From Pseudomonas grimontii (lineage in GTDB: Bacteria; Pseudomonadota; Gammaproteobacteria; Pseudomonadales; Pseudomonadaceae), in the NCBI RefSeq assembly GCF_007858185.1, contig NZ_VFES01000005.1, positions 124,001 to 188,000 of the forward strand: a DNA stretch of 64,000 bases. Direction: 5' to 3'. The position numbers were made by a program, and so were the translations under genes. Below, in pieces: positions 38,541 to 49,511 of this stretch (position 1 is its first letter; each line of letters begins with the position of its first letter). Below the pieces are notes generated by a model. The model did not search any database. It had not been told where the DNA came from and saw only the letters and a program-made list of their open reading frames with translations.

Positions 38541-39266
38541 ATGGATTTCTTTTCAATGCTCGCTCGCTGGTTTCCCGCTGCTATCAACACCCGCCCCGCC
38601 GAATGGAGCCGTGCCGCGATTGGCATGGCCTTGGGTACATTATTCAGTGTATGGCTCTGCGCCCAGGTTTTTGGCATGGAGGTGGCGCTGCACCTGCTGG
38701 GTCCGCTGGGCGCTTCGGCGGTGCTGTTGTTTGCGGTCTCGTCCGGTGCGCTGGCGCAACCCTGGTCGATCATCGGCAGCTACCTGTGCGCCGGTGTCGT
38801 GGCATTGCTGGTGGCCCGCGTCCTTGGGCGTACCCTGGGCGGTGCCTGCCTGGCGGCCGGCATGGCCGTGGTGCTGATGTGCTGGCTGCGGTGCCTGCAC
38901 CCGCCCGCCGGTGGCCTGGCCATGACCCTGGTCTTGGCCGACCCCGCCTCTGCCGCCCTGGGCTGGCACGAACTGGGTGCCGTATTACTCGGCGCCGGTG
39001 CCCTGCTGGCCTGTGCGCTGGCCTACAATAACGCTACGCGAACGCGCTACCCCAAGGGTGCTGTCGAGGCATCGACAACCGTCTTGCCTGACCCCAGGGC
39101 GGCCCGCGATCCCGCCATTACCGCCGCCGACTTGAAATTGGCACTGGCCGAGATGGAGCAGTTCTACGATGTGGCCCCCACGGAGTTGGAGCAATTGATC
39201 CATGCCGCAGAAACCCACGCTCGGCGCCGCAGCATCGGTGAAGTACTGGCAACCCGCGTGACCTGA
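38541..39266 (+). CDS. HPP family membrane protein
   Basis: A 241-residue protein with an HPP domain: five or so helices with LLGPLGASAVLLFA and the motif CLHPPAGGLAM. HPP proteins occur in bacteria and plants, some in nitrite transport. A C-terminal cytosolic part of about 80 residues (ITAADLKLALAEMEQFYDVAP) follows the membrane domain. The ATG at 38541 is taken because the upstream open codons run through the leader hairpins; no clear ribosome site is seen. Confidence 0.75.
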   Translation: MDFFSMLARWFPAAINTRPAEWSRAAIGMALGTLFSVWLCAQVFGMEVALHLLGPLGASAVLLFAVSSGALAQPWSIIGSYLCAGVVALLVARVLGRTLGGACLAAGMAVVLMCWLRCLHPPAGGLAMTLVLADPASAALGWHELGAVLLGAGALLACALAYNNATRTRYPKGAVEASTTVLPDPRAARDPAITAADLKLALAEMEQFYDVAPTELEQLIHAAETHARRRSIGEVLATRVT

Positions 39267-39317
39267 GCCGCGCCCGGCACCCTGCATAAATGCAAAAACG
39301 ACCTGCATGATTCCGGG

Positions 39318-39347
39318 TTGTACTGGGCAAATTTGCACTGGTACGAT
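39318..39347 (+). promoter_or_regulatory. Candidate sigma-70 promoter
   Basis: TTGTAC (39318-39323) and TACGAT (39342-39347) at 18-base spacing, about 60 bases ahead of the hydrolase start at 39407. Plausible but unproven. Confidence 0.35.
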
Positions 39348-39406
39348 CGCGAGAAGGTTCGCCCACGAACATCTTGATAAAGAACAATAAAAGCAGGGAG
39401 TTACAG

Positions 39407-40510
39407 ATGACTGCTCAGGTTTCAAGCGAAGCAAGCAGTGCCGATAAGCTTCAGAACGATGTTTTGGCCGAAGTGCGTAACCATATTGGCCACCTCACCC
39501 TCAACCGCCCCTCCGGCTTGAATGCCATCACCCTGGACATGGTGCGCAGCCTGACGCAACAGCTGCAGGCCTGGTCAGACGACCCGCAGGTACATGCCGT
39601 GGTCCTGCGCGGCGCAGGCGAAAAGGCCTTCTGTGCCGGCGGCGATATTCGCTCCCTGTACGACAGTTTTAAAAGTGGCGACACCCTGCACGAAGACTTC
39701 TTCGTCGAGGAATACGCGCTGGACCTGGCCATCCACCATTACCGCAAACCCGTACTGGCCCTGATGGATGGATTTGTCCTGGGCGGCGGCATGGGCCTGG
39801 TGCAAGGCGCGGATTTGCGTGTCGTCACCGAACGCAGCCGCCTGGCGATGCCGGAGGTGGCGATCGGTTATTTCCCGGATGTCGGTGGCAGTTACTTCCT
39901 GCCCCGCATTCCCGGTGAGCTGGGCATTTACCTTGGGGTGACCGGTGTGCAGGTTCGCGCGGCAGACGCCCTCTATTGCGGGTTGGCCAACTGGTACCTG
40001 GACAGCGCCAAGCTGGCCATCCTCGACCAGAAACTCGATAGCCTGCAATGGCAGGAATCGCCCCTCAAGGACCTGCAAGGGGTGTTGGCCAAGCTGGCCG
40101 TGCAGCGGCTGCCCGACCCGCCGTTGGCCGCGTTGCGTCCCGCTATCGACCACTTCTTCGGCCTGCCGGACATTCCGAGCATCGTCGAGCAGCTCCAGGA
40201 AGTCACCGTCGCCGACAGCCACGAGTGGGCATTGAACACTGTCCACCTGATGCAAACCCGCTCACCCCTGGCCATGGCCGTGACCCTGGAAATGCTGCGG
40301 CGCGGCCGGCGCTTGCCGCTGGAGCGGTGCTTTGCCCTGGAGCTGCACCTGGACCGCCAATGGTTCGAACGCGGTGACCTGATCGAAGGGGTCCGCGCGC
40401 TGATCATCGACAAGGACAAGAACCCTCGCTGGAACCCGCCGACGCTCCATGGACTGGATAAGAGCCATGTCGACAGCTTCTTCCATCACTTCGAGCAGGT
40501 TGCGAAATAA
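39407..40510 (+). CDS. 3-hydroxyisobutyryl-CoA hydrolase (enoyl-CoA hydratase family)
   Basis: A 367-residue crotonase-fold protein with GEKAFCAGGDIRSLYD, the oxyanion-hole glycines GGGMGL and EVAIGYFPDVGGSYFLPR, the last typical of 3-hydroxyisobutyryl-CoA hydrolases of valine breakdown. Length fits that group rather than the 260-residue hydratases. ATG at 39407 with GCAGGGAG upstream. Four bases before the acyl-CoA dehydrogenase gene, with which it forms an operon. Confidence 0.85.
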   Translation: MTAQVSSEASSADKLQNDVLAEVRNHIGHLTLNRPSGLNAITLDMVRSLTQQLQAWSDDPQVHAVVLRGAGEKAFCAGGDIRSLYDSFKSGDTLHEDFFVEEYALDLAIHHYRKPVLALMDGFVLGGGMGLVQGADLRVVTERSRLAMPEVAIGYFPDVGGSYFLPRIPGELGIYLGVTGVQVRAADALYCGLANWYLDSAKLAILDQKLDSLQWQESPLKDLQGVLAKLAVQRLPDPPLAALRPAIDHFFGLPDIPSIVEQLQEVTVADSHEWALNTVHLMQTRSPLAMAVTLEMLRRGRRLPLERCFALELHLDRQWFERGDLIEGVRALIIDKDKNPRWNPPTLHGLDKSHVDSFFHHFEQVAK

Positions 40511-40513
40511 GCC

Positions 40514-41665
40514 ATGCAAGACATTGAATATACTGAAGAACAGGTAATGATTCGTGACATGGCGCGCGACTTCGCCCGTGGCGAAATTGCCCCCCACGCC
40601 CAAGCCTGGGAGAAAGCCGGCTGGATCGATGACGCCCTGGTGGCGAAGATGGGTGAGCTGGGCCTGTTAGGCATGGTAGTGCCGGAAGAATGGGGCGGCA
40701 CCTATGTCGACTACGTGGCTTACGCCCTGGCCGTGGAAGAGATTTCTGCCGGCGATGGCGCTACCGGTGCGCTGATGAGTATCCATAATTCAGTGGGTTG
40801 CGGGCCAATCCTCAACTACGGCACAGATGAACAGAAACAAACCTGGTTGGCCGATCTTGCCAGTGGCCAGGCGATTGGCTGTTTCTGTCTGACCGAACCC
40901 CAGGCCGGCTCCGAGGCCCACAACCTGCGCACGCGCGCCGAACTGCGCGATGGCCAGTGGGTGATCAATGGCGCCAAGCAGTTCGTCAGTAATGGCAAGC
41001 GCGCCAAGCTGGCGATTGTATTTGCCGTGACCGACCCGGAACTGGGCAAGAAAGGCATTTCCGCGTTCCTGGTGCCCACCGACACCCCTGGGTTTGTGGT
41101 CGACCGCACCGAGCACAAGATGGGTATTCGGGCCTCGGACACCTGCGCGGTGACGCTCAGCCAATGCAGCGTGCCCGAGGCTAACCTGCTCGGCGAACGC
41201 GGCAAAGGCCTGGCCATCGCCCTCTCCAACCTTGAAGGCGGCCGCATCGGCATTGCCGCCCAAGCCCTCGGCATCGCCCGTGCGGCCTTTGAGGCAGCGC
41301 TGGCCTATGCCCGTGACCGGGTGCAGTTCGACAAGCCCATCATCGAACACCAAAGCGTCGCCAACCTGTTGGCAGATATGCAAACCCGCTTGAACGCTGC
41401 CCGTTTACTGATCCTGCATGCCGCGCGCCTGCGCAGCGCCGGCAAGCCCTGCCTCTCGGAAGCGTCCCAGGCCAAGCTGTTCGCCTCGGAAATGGCCGAG
41501 AAAGTCTGCTCCAGCGCGATGCAGATTCATGGCGGCTATGGATATTTGGAGGATTACCCGGTGGAGCGTTACTACCGGGATGCGCGGATCACGCAGATTT
41601 ACGAAGGGACCAGCGAGATCCAGCGGATGGTGATTGCCAGAGAGCTCAAGCACTATCAGACGTAG
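40514..41665 (+). CDS. Acyl-CoA dehydrogenase (isobutyryl-CoA type)
   Basis: A 383-residue flavoenzyme: [14 protein letters not shown], catalytic glutamate E364 in [14 protein letters not shown], full domain set. Adjacent hydroxyisobutyryl-CoA hydrolase suggests isobutyryl-CoA as substrate (valine pathway). A second dehydrogenase of like kind lies on the other strand at 42533. Confidence 0.85.
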   Translation: MQDIEYTEEQVMIRDMARDFARGEIAPHAQAWEKAGWIDDALVAKMGELGLLGMVVPEEWGGTYVDYVAYALAVEEISAGDGATGALMSIHNSVGCGPILNYGTDEQKQTWLADLASGQAIGCFCLTEPQAGSEAHNLRTRAELRDGQWVINGAKQFVSNGKRAKLAIVFAVTDPELGKKGISAFLVPTDTPGFVVDRTEHKMGIRASDTCAVTLSQCSVPEANLLGERGKGLAIALSNLEGGRIGIAAQALGIARAAFEAALAYARDRVQFDKPIIEHQSVANLLADMQTRLNAARLLILHAARLRSAGKPCLSEASQAKLFASEMAEKVCSSAMQIHGGYGYLEDYPVERYYRDARITQIYEGTSEIQRMVIARELKHYQT

Positions 41666-41680
41666 TAGTTGCAAGCTTTA

Positions 41681-41732
41681 AGCTGCAAGCGTCAGGTAAA
41701 AGCAGATTAGCTTTTACTTGACGCTTGCAGCT
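41681..41732. terminator. Long hairpin between converging operons
   Basis: 23-base arms (41681-41703 and 41710-41732) with a single G-T wobble and a 6-base loop AGATTA. It sits between two converging genes and can serve as a two-way terminator. Confidence 0.7.
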
Positions 41733-41747
41733 AGTCACTTCCCACTG

Positions 41748-42521
<774 letters not shown>

Positions 42522-42532
42522 GTATCGGCTCC

Positions 42533-43660
42533 TTAGAGATTGCGTGAGATGACCATACGTTGAATATCGCTGGTGCCTTCGTAAATCTGGCAGACCCGCA
42601 CATCGCGGTAGATCCGCTCCAGGGGGAAGTCGCTCAGGTAACCGTAACCGCCCAGGGTTTGCAAGGCGGCCGAACAGACTTTCTCGGCCATTTCCGAGGC
42701 GAACAGCTTGGCCATCGAGGCTTCGACCAACGCCGGCTTGCCGCTGTCCCGCAGGGCAGCGGCGTAATGCACCATCTGCCGCGCCACGGCGATTTGCGTG
42801 GCCATGTCCGCCAGGCGAAAGGCCACGGCCTGATGCTCGATCAGCGTTTTGCCGAAGCTTTCGCGCTCACGGGCGTAGTCACGGGCCGCCTCAAACGCGG
42901 CGCGGGCCATGCCCACCGATTGCGAGGCGATGCCTACACGGCCGCCCTCGAGGTTGGCCAGGGCGATCTTGTAGCCCTCGCCCTCTTCGCCCAACCGGTT
43001 GGCGACCGGCACCTTCACGTCTTCAAACAGGATCTGGCAGGTGTCGGACGCATGCTGGCCCAGCTTGTCCTCGACCCGCGCCACGCTGTAGCCCGGCGAA
43101 TCGGTCGGCACGATAAACGCGCTGATCCCACGCTTGCCCGCTGCCGGGTCGGTGACGGCAAACACAATCACCACCCCGGCGTTTTGCCCGGAGGTGATGA
43201 ACTGTTTGCAACCGTTGAGCACGTAATGGTCGCCTTCCAGGCGCGCGCGGGTTTTCAGGCTGCTGGCATCGGAACCGGCTTGGGGTTCGGTCAGGGCAAA
43301 AGCGCCGAGCATGGCGCCACTGGCCAGGGGAGTGAGGAATTGTGCTTTTTGTTGCTCGTTACCGAACTTGAGGATCGGCACGCAACCCACGGAATTGTGC
43401 ACGCTCATGATGGTGGAACAGGCGCCGTCACCGGCGGCGATTTCTTCCAGGGCCATGGCGTAGGCCAGGTAACCGGTGTCGCAGCCGCCCCACTGTTCCG
43501 GCACCAGCATGCCGAAAAAGCCCAGTTCGGCCATCTCGCCGATGGCTTCCTTGGGAAAGCGGTGTTCGCGGTCCCACTCGGCGGCAAACGGCTTGAGCCG
43601 CTCCTGGGCAAATTGCCGGGCGGCATCGCTGATTTGCAGTTGTTCGTCATTGGGCAGCAT
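42533..43660 (-). CDS. Acyl-CoA dehydrogenase (short/branched chain)
   Basis: A 375-residue flavoenzyme: [18 protein letters not shown], glutamate E361 in [12 protein letters not shown]. With thiolase, SDR and hydratase on the same strand it fits 2-methylbutyryl-CoA dehydrogenase of isoleucine breakdown. Confidence 0.87.
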   Translation of the reverse strand: MLPNDEQLQISDAARQFAQERLKPFAAEWDREHRFPKEAIGEMAELGFFGMLVPEQWGGCDTGYLAYAMALEEIAAGDGACSTIMSVHNSVGCVPILKFGNEQQKAQFLTPLASGAMLGAFALTEPQAGSDASSLKTRARLEGDHYVLNGCKQFITSGQNAGVVIVFAVTDPAAGKRGISAFIVPTDSPGYSVARVEDKLGQHASDTCQILFEDVKVPVANRLGEEGEGYKIALANLEGGRVGIASQSVGMARAAFEAARDYARERESFGKTLIEHQAVAFRLADMATQIAVARQMVHYAAALRDSGKPALVEASMAKLFASEMAEKVCSAALQTLGGYGYLSDFPLERIYRDVRVCQIYEGTSDIQRMVISRNL

Positions 43661-43672
43661 TGGGCTCAGTCC

Positions 43673-44857
43673 TTAATACAGGCATTCAACGGCCATGGCC
43701 GTGGCTTCACCGCCGCCGATACAAATGGCGGCGACGCCACGCTTGAGGCCTTTCTGGCGCAGGGCCGAAAGCAGGGTTACCAGGATGCGCGCGCCGGACG
43801 CACCAATCGGGTGGCCCAGGGCGCAGGCCCCGCCGTGGATATTGACCTTGGCATGGGGAATTTCCAGCTTGCTCATGGTCACCAGGCTGACCACGGCAAA
43901 GGCCTCGTTGATTTCGAACAGATCGACGTCGTCAAGGCTCCAACCGGTCTTGCTCATCAATGTGCGAATCGCACCCACCGGCGCCACCGGAAACAGCCCG
44001 GGCTCATCGGCAAACGCCGCGTGCCCATGGATCACCGCCAGCGGCTTGAGCCCACGTTTCTGTGCCTCGGACTCACGCATCAGCAGCAACGCTGCCGCAC
44101 CGTCGGAAATCGAACTGGAATTGGCCGCCGTCACGGTGCCACCGTCGCGGAACGCGGGTTTCAGGCTGGGGATTTTTTCCAGCTTGGCCTTGGGTGGTTG
44201 TTCGTCATGCAGGATGGTTTTCTGCTCTTTGCCGACGGTGACCTGTACCGGGACAATTTCGGCGGCGAAGCTGCCATGGGTGATTGCCTCTTGCGCGCGG
44301 GTCAGCGACGCAATAGCGAACGCATCCTGCGCCTCACGGCTGAAGCCGTTGAGCTGCGCGCACTCTTCAGCAAAGGTACCCATCAGGCGGCCCTTGTCGT
44401 AGGCGTCTTCCAGACCGTCGAGAAACATATGGTCGAGCACGCGCCCGTGGCCCATGCGGTAGCCGCTGCGGGCGCGGTCCAGCAGGTAGGGCGCGTTGGA
44501 CATGCTTTCCATGCCCCCGGCGATCACCACGTCGACGCTGCCGGCCAGCAGCGAATCATGCGCCAGGATTGTCGCTTCCATGCCCGAGCCGCACATCTTG
44601 TTGAGGGTGGTGCATCGCGTGGACTTGTCCAACCCTGCGCCCAGGGCGGCTTGACGCGCAGGCGCCTGGCCCAGGCCGGCGGGCAGCACGCAACCAAACA
44701 ACACCTCATCCACGGCGTCGGGGGCGATACCGGCACGCTCGACCGCTGCACGGATGGCGGCAGCGCCCAGTTGCGGCGCGGTCAGGCCCTTGAGGTCGCC
44801 CTGGAACCCGCCCATGGGCGTGCGTACGGCGCTGACAATCACGATGGGATCATTCAT
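43673..44857 (-). CDS. Acetyl-CoA acyltransferase (thiolase)
   Basis: A 394-residue thiolase with C89 (LNKMCGSGME), H349 (ALGHPIGASGAR) and C379 (CIGGGEA). Would cleave 2-methylacetoacetyl-CoA to propionyl-CoA and acetyl-CoA in the isoleucine branch; a general role is also possible. Confidence 0.88.
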   Translation of the reverse strand: MNDPIVIVSAVRTPMGGFQGDLKGLTAPQLGAAAIRAAVERAGIAPDAVDEVLFGCVLPAGLGQAPARQAALGAGLDKSTRCTTLNKMCGSGMEATILAHDSLLAGSVDVVIAGGMESMSNAPYLLDRARSGYRMGHGRVLDHMFLDGLEDAYDKGRLMGTFAEECAQLNGFSREAQDAFAIASLTRAQEAITHGSFAAEIVPVQVTVGKEQKTILHDEQPPKAKLEKIPSLKPAFRDGGTVTAANSSSISDGAAALLLMRESEAQKRGLKPLAVIHGHAAFADEPGLFPVAPVGAIRTLMSKTGWSLDDVDLFEINEAFAVVSLVTMSKLEIPHAKVNIHGGACALGHPIGASGARILVTLLSALRQKGLKRGVAAICIGGGEATAMAVECLY

Positions 44858-44869
44858 GGGTCATCCTCC

Positions 44870-45637
44870 TTACTTGGCGGCCATGCGCAAGGCGCCGTCG
44901 AGACGGATCACCTCGCCATTGAGCATGCTGTTTTCAATGATGTGCCGCACCAGCGCGGCGTACTCGACAGGTTTGCCCAGGCGCGGCGGGAACGGCACGC
45001 CGGCGGCCAGGGAGTCGCGGACTTCGGGGGTCATGCCGGCCATCATCGGGGTTTCGAAAATGCCGGGGGCGATGGTCATCACGCGAATGCCAAAGCGCGC
45101 CAGCTCTCGTGCGGCGGGTAAGGTCAGACTGGCTATCGCGCCTTTGGATGCCGCATAAGCGGCCTGCCCGATCTGCCCGTCGAACGCAGCCACCGAAGCG
45201 GTGTTGATGATCACCCCGCGCTCGCCGTCGGCGTTCGCTTCTGTTTCAGCGATGGCCGCCGCCGCCAGGCGCAGCAAGTTAAAGCTGCCGATCAGGTTGA
45301 CGTTAATCACCTGGGCAAAGCTTGCGAGCCCGTGAGGGCCATTCTTGCCGAGGATTTTTTCACCGCGCACCACCCCCGCGCAGTTGACCAAACCATGCAA
45401 ACCGCCAAACGCCGCGACCGTTGCCTGGACGGCGGCTTCAGCAGCCGCTTCCTGGCTGATATCCGCCACAGCGCTGCGGGCGTTGTCGCCGAGCTGCCTG
45501 GCCTTGGCCGCCACGGCGTCGGCGTTCAAATCCACCAGCATGACCTTGGCACCGGCCGCGACCAGCATGTCTGCGGTGGCTGCACCGAGGCCGGAAGCGC
45601 CGCCGCTGACCAGAAAAATCTTGTTCTCAATCTGCAT
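44870..45637 (-). CDS. 3-hydroxy-2-methylbutyryl-CoA dehydrogenase (SDR)
   Basis: A 255-residue SDR of the type II 3-hydroxyacyl-CoA dehydrogenase group: [17 protein letters not shown]-x-x-x-K in YAASKGA, and the insert typical of HSD10-like enzymes. ATG at 45637 (MQIEN) is chosen; open codons up to 45736 are not needed. First gene of the minus operon. Confidence 0.87.
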   Translation of the reverse strand: MQIENKIFLVSGGASGLGAATADMLVAAGAKVMLVDLNADAVAAKARQLGDNARSAVADISQEAAAEAAVQATVAAFGGLHGLVNCAGVVRGEKILGKNGPHGLASFAQVINVNLIGSFNLLRLAAAAIAETEANADGERGVIINTASVAAFDGQIGQAAYAASKGAIASLTLPAARELARFGIRVMTIAPGIFETPMMAGMTPEVRDSLAAGVPFPPRLGKPVEYAALVRHIIENSMLNGEVIRLDGALRMAAK

Positions 45638-45837
45638 TATTGTTTCCTTGAACGGTCGGGATCGCCGAAATAGTCGCTCCGCAACGCCACAGCAGCAATG
45701 GTCAAAGCCTTCAACATGGCTGACTGGTTTGGCCAATCATTGACCCCGCTGATCGGCCGGTCAGTCCAAGCGATTGGACGCCCGTCGTGCAAGCTCCTAA
45801 CCTGAGGGCCTGCGCCAGCGAAGAAGCCCTGCCCCCG

Positions 45838-46731
45838 ATGATCGTACGTCCCAAACCCAACCTGCTCGGCATCCTGTTTTCGCTCAAGGGCTCGATTGCC
45901 AAGCGCATCGCCCTGCGCAGCCTGCTGGTCACGCTGCTGGCGTCGGTGATCGTGCTGGTGGAAACCCTGCACCCGGCATATTTTTCCAAGGTCAACGCCA
46001 CGCCCTTCACGTTGCTCGGGCTGTCGCTGTCGATCTTCATGAGCTTTCGTAATAACGCCTGCTATGACCGCTGGTGGGAAGGCCGCAAGCAATTGGGGCA
46101 GATGATCATCGAGGTGCGTTCGCTGATTCGCGAAACCCAGGTGCTCACTGACCCGGCGGAGCGCGGGCGCCTGCTGCGGAGCCTGGGTGGGTTCGCCCAT
46201 GGGCTGATCGCGCGTTTGCGCCATGAAGACGAAGCCCTGGCGATCCAGCCGTGGGCCAGCGTGGAAGCCAGTCATCCCAACCTCCCTGACCGTGTGCTGC
46301 AACAGCTCGGCGCGCGGTTTTCCGCGCTGGCCGGGCAAGGCGCCATCAGCGAATGGCGCTATACCCAATTGGAAACCCGCCTGGTCAGCCTCAGCCAGGT
46401 ACAGGCCGCGTGCGAGCGGATCAAAAGCACGCCGCTGCCCTTCCCCTACACCTTGCTGCTGCACCGCACCATCTACCTGTTCTGCATCCTCTTGCCGTTC
46501 GCCATGGCCGAGCCCCTGGGCTGGCTCACGCCGGTGTTTACCGCCATTGTCAGCTACACCTTCTTTGGCCTGGATGAAATCGGCGACGACCTGGAAGACC
46601 CGTTCGGCTTCGACGAAAACGACCTGCCCTGCAATGCGATCCTGCGCACCCTGGAGCGTGAGCTGCTCGCCGCCCTGGGCGAAACCGACCTGCCGCCGGC
46701 CCTGGAACCGGTGGAATACGTGCTGACCTGA
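45838..46731 (+). CDS. Bestrophin-like channel protein
   Basis: A 297-residue membrane protein of the bestrophin/UPF0187 (RFP-TM) family: MIVRPKPNLLGILFSLKGSI, FRNNACYDRWWEGRK, the C-terminal FDENDLP with acidic cluster. Bacterial members form pentameric ion channels. Divergent from the acyl-CoA operon. Confidence 0.85.
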   Translation: MIVRPKPNLLGILFSLKGSIAKRIALRSLLVTLLASVIVLVETLHPAYFSKVNATPFTLLGLSLSIFMSFRNNACYDRWWEGRKQLGQMIIEVRSLIRETQVLTDPAERGRLLRSLGGFAHGLIARLRHEDEALAIQPWASVEASHPNLPDRVLQQLGARFSALAGQGAISEWRYTQLETRLVSLSQVQAACERIKSTPLPFPYTLLLHRTIYLFCILLPFAMAEPLGWLTPVFTAIVSYTFFGLDEIGDDLEDPFGFDENDLPCNAILRTLERELLAALGETDLPPALEPVEYVLT

Positions 46732-46802
46732 AGCGGGTTTGACACCTGCCGTGGTCTGACCGAAGCTGACGGCTTTGCTTCTTCAGCTTTTCGGACGCCT
46801 GC

Positions 46803-47861
46803 ATGTCAAAGTCACGCCGTTACTCCATCGTCGGCCTGTGCGCCCTGTTGTTGATTGTGCTGATCACCTGGTATTTCTCCCGCACCACCCAGGTGGCCGT
46901 GCCTCCCGCCATTGCCCATGGTTACTCGAAAGCCTTGAAACAGGCGCATAACGGCGAGCCGGGCGCAGCGCGCGTGCTGTATCAGCAATTGGGCCGGCCG
47001 GACCTGTCACCCGAACGCCGCGCCGCGCTGCATGCCGAATTGCCCAACTACCCCAGCCCCCAGGCCTTGAAACTCGCCGATAAAGACCTCACCAGCGACT
47101 CACCGTTGGTGCGCGAAGCAGCCATCCACAGCATTGTCGGCCTGGTGCCCACCGGCCAGCGCACGCTGTTGCTCGGCCCGGTGCTGGATGACCCCGAACA
47201 AAGCGTGCGCTTTGCCGCCGCCAATGCCTTGCTCGGCCTGTCGCCCGACACCTTGGGCCTGTACTTCGGCCCCTTGCAGCAGGTGCTGGACGAGTTCGTG
47301 AAAAAGCTCAAGGCCCAACCCGAAACCGCCGAGGGCTGGATTCAACTGGCGCGCCTGTACATTCACAGTGCCCTGCTGCCGGAAGCACAAAACGCCCTGG
47401 AACAGGCCATGCGCTTGCAGCCGGACAACCTGCAGGCGGTGGTGGCGCAGATCGAGTTACTCGACAAACAGGGCAAGACCGATGAGTCGCGCCAGCTGCT
47501 GGCGCGGCAATTGGCAGCGCATCCTGAGTCGGCCTACCTGCAACACGCCCTGGGCATGTGGCTGCTGCACCATGGCGAACGCCCCTATGCGCTGCTCGGC
47601 CTGTCCAAAGCGGTCGAGCTTGAGCCGGACAATCAGGATTATCGCTATGACCTGGCTACCACCCTGCACGCCCAGGAGGAGCTGGAAGCCGCCCAGCGCC
47701 AACTCGAAGAGATCGTTCAGCGTAACCCCGCCAATCGCAAGGCGCGGGTGCTGCTTGTGAACTATTGGAAGGAAAGTGGCCAATTGCAGAATGTCCAGGT
47801 GTTGCTCGCCCAGCTCGAGCAACAAAACCCTGACGATCCGGCGCTTGCGCAAGGCCTGTAG
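46803..47861 (+). CDS. TPR-repeat membrane-anchored protein
   Basis: A 352-residue protein with one N-terminal membrane helix (VGLCALLLIVLITWYF), a HEAT-like stretch (90-150) and four or five TPR repeats to the end (AEGWIQLARLYIHSALLPEAQ and following). Probably a periplasmic scaffold; no enzymatic motif. Confidence 0.7.
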   Translation: MSKSRRYSIVGLCALLLIVLITWYFSRTTQVAVPPAIAHGYSKALKQAHNGEPGAARVLYQQLGRPDLSPERRAALHAELPNYPSPQALKLADKDLTSDSPLVREAAIHSIVGLVPTGQRTLLLGPVLDDPEQSVRFAAANALLGLSPDTLGLYFGPLQQVLDEFVKKLKAQPETAEGWIQLARLYIHSALLPEAQNALEQAMRLQPDNLQAVVAQIELLDKQGKTDESRQLLARQLAAHPESAYLQHALGMWLLHHGERPYALLGLSKAVELEPDNQDYRYDLATTLHAQEELEAAQRQLEEIVQRNPANRKARVLLVNYWKESGQLQNVQVLLAQLEQQNPDDPALAQGL

Positions 47862-48008
47862 GTGCGCGGCACGATTGTGTGCAAAACGTGCCACAGCCCG
47901 CATTAATCCCGGATCCAGTTGAACCGCCGCAGAGCGCAACGGTCAAGAGAACATAGCGCGGTCACATGGCTGCGCATCCTCTACTCGTATGTGACCTGAG
48001 GGCACTTC

Positions 48009-49511
48009 TTGTCTACATCCAAAGCGTTGTTAACCGACAAAGCGGCCATTGGCATCGAAGGTCTTGACGACATTCTTTGCGGAGGGCTATCGCGCAGCCA
48101 CCTGTTCCTGCTGGAAGGCGAACCCGGCACAGGCAAAACCACCGTCGCCCTGCACTTCCTGCAAGCCGGGGCCAAAAGCGGTGAACGATCGCTCTACATC
48201 ACGCTGTCCGAGACCGAGCGCGAGTTGCGCCAGGGGGCCGAGTCCCATGGTTGGAATCTGGATGACAACATCCATATCTTCGAACTGACGCCGCCGGAGA
48301 GCCTGCTCAACGCCGACCACCAGCAGAGCCTGCTGTATTCCTCCGACCTGGAATTGGGCGAGGCCACCCGGCAAATCTTCGAAGTGGTGGAACGGGTCAA
48401 GCCCACCCGCGTGGTGATCGACAGTCTCTCGGAAATCCGCCTGCTCGCGCAAAGCTCGTTGCGCTATCGCCGGCAGATCCTGGCGATCAAGCACTACTTC
48501 GTGCGTTACGACGCCACCGTCCTGCTGCTGGATGACCTGACCACCGAATCCCTCGACAAAACCGTGCACAGCGTAGCCCACGGGGTAATTCGCCTGGAAG
48601 AACTGACCCCCAGCTACGGCGCCGAACGCCGTCGCGTACGCGTGGTGAAGTACCGTGGCCAGAAATACCGGGGCGGCTTCCACGACTTTACGATCATGCA
48701 AGATGGCATTCATGTGTTCCCGCGCCTGGTGGCGGCCGAACATCGCGGCGGTTATGTGCGTGAGACCTTGAGCAGCGGCATTCGCGAACTGGATGCCCTG
48801 ATGGGCGGCGGGGTCGAGACCGGCTCCAGCAGCCTGATCCTTGGTCCGGCGGGTACCGGCAAATCGCTGATCTCGATGATCTTTGCCGCCGCGGCCGTCG
48901 CGCGGGGTGAAAAAGCCGCGCTGTTTATCTTCGATGAAGAGCTGGGGTTGCTGTTCGAACGCATGAAGAACATGGGTATCGACCTCGCCGCCCTGCAAGC
49001 CACGGGTAACCTGCTGATCGAGCAAGTGGATGCGGCCGAGCTGTCACCCGGCGAATTCTCGCACCGCGTGCGGCGCTGCGTCGACGAGCGCGGGATCAAG
49101 ACGGTGGTCATCGACAGCATCAACGGCTACCAGGCCGCCATGCCCGAAGAGAACGCGCTGATCCTGCATATGCACGAGCTGCTGCTGTACCTCAATCGCC
49201 GAGGCGCGGCGACGTTCATGACCGTTGCGCAACACGGTCTGGTCGGCGACATGCAGGCCCCCGTCGACATCACCTACCTGGCCGACACGGTCATCCTGCT
49301 GCGCTACTTCGAAGCCTTGGGCAAGGTGCGCCGAGCCATCTCGATCATCAAGAAGCGCACCGGCTCCCACGAGGCGACTATTCGCGAATACCGCATCAGC
49401 GGCCAGGGCATGACCGTCGGCGAGCCTCTCGATAATTTCCAGGGTGTGCTGCGCGGGATCCCGACCTATATGGGCGCGGGTTCACCGTTGCTCAGGGATG
49501 AGGGCGTGTGA
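48009..49511 (+). CDS. KaiC-like double ATPase
   Basis: A 500-residue protein of two RecA-like KaiC domains: first Walker A GEPGTGKTT (37-45), second GPAGTGKS (about 279-287). The start is a TTG with GAGGG upstream. In Pseudomonas such proteins occur without kaiA/kaiB and with a histidine kinase, so a clock is not implied; they act in stress or signalling. It overlaps the next gene by GTGA. Confidence 0.85.
   Translation: MSTSKALLTDKAAIGIEGLDDILCGGLSRSHLFLLEGEPGTGKTTVALHFLQAGAKSGERSLYITLSETERELRQGAESHGWNLDDNIHIFELTPPESLLNADHQQSLLYSSDLELGEATRQIFEVVERVKPTRVVIDSLSEIRLLAQSSLRYRRQILAIKHYFVRYDATVLLLDDLTTESLDKTVHSVAHGVIRLEELTPSYGAERRRVRVVKYRGQKYRGGFHDFTIMQDGIHVFPRLVAAEHRGGYVRETLSSGIRELDALMGGGVETGSSSLILGPAGTGKSLISMIFAAAAVARGEKAALFIFDEELGLLFERMKNMGIDLAALQATGNLLIEQVDAAELSPGEFSHRVRRCVDERGIKTVVIDSINGYQAAMPEENALILHMHELLLYLNRRGAATFMTVAQHGLVGDMQAPVDITYLADTVILLRYFEALGKVRRAISIIKKRTGSHEATIREYRISGQGMTVGEPLDNFQGVLRGIPTYMGAGSPLLRDEGV

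Noticed and set aside
42560..45121. An 853-codon open frame opposite the acyl-CoA operon
   Set aside because: It runs across several well-defined genes on the other strand and is a composition shadow.
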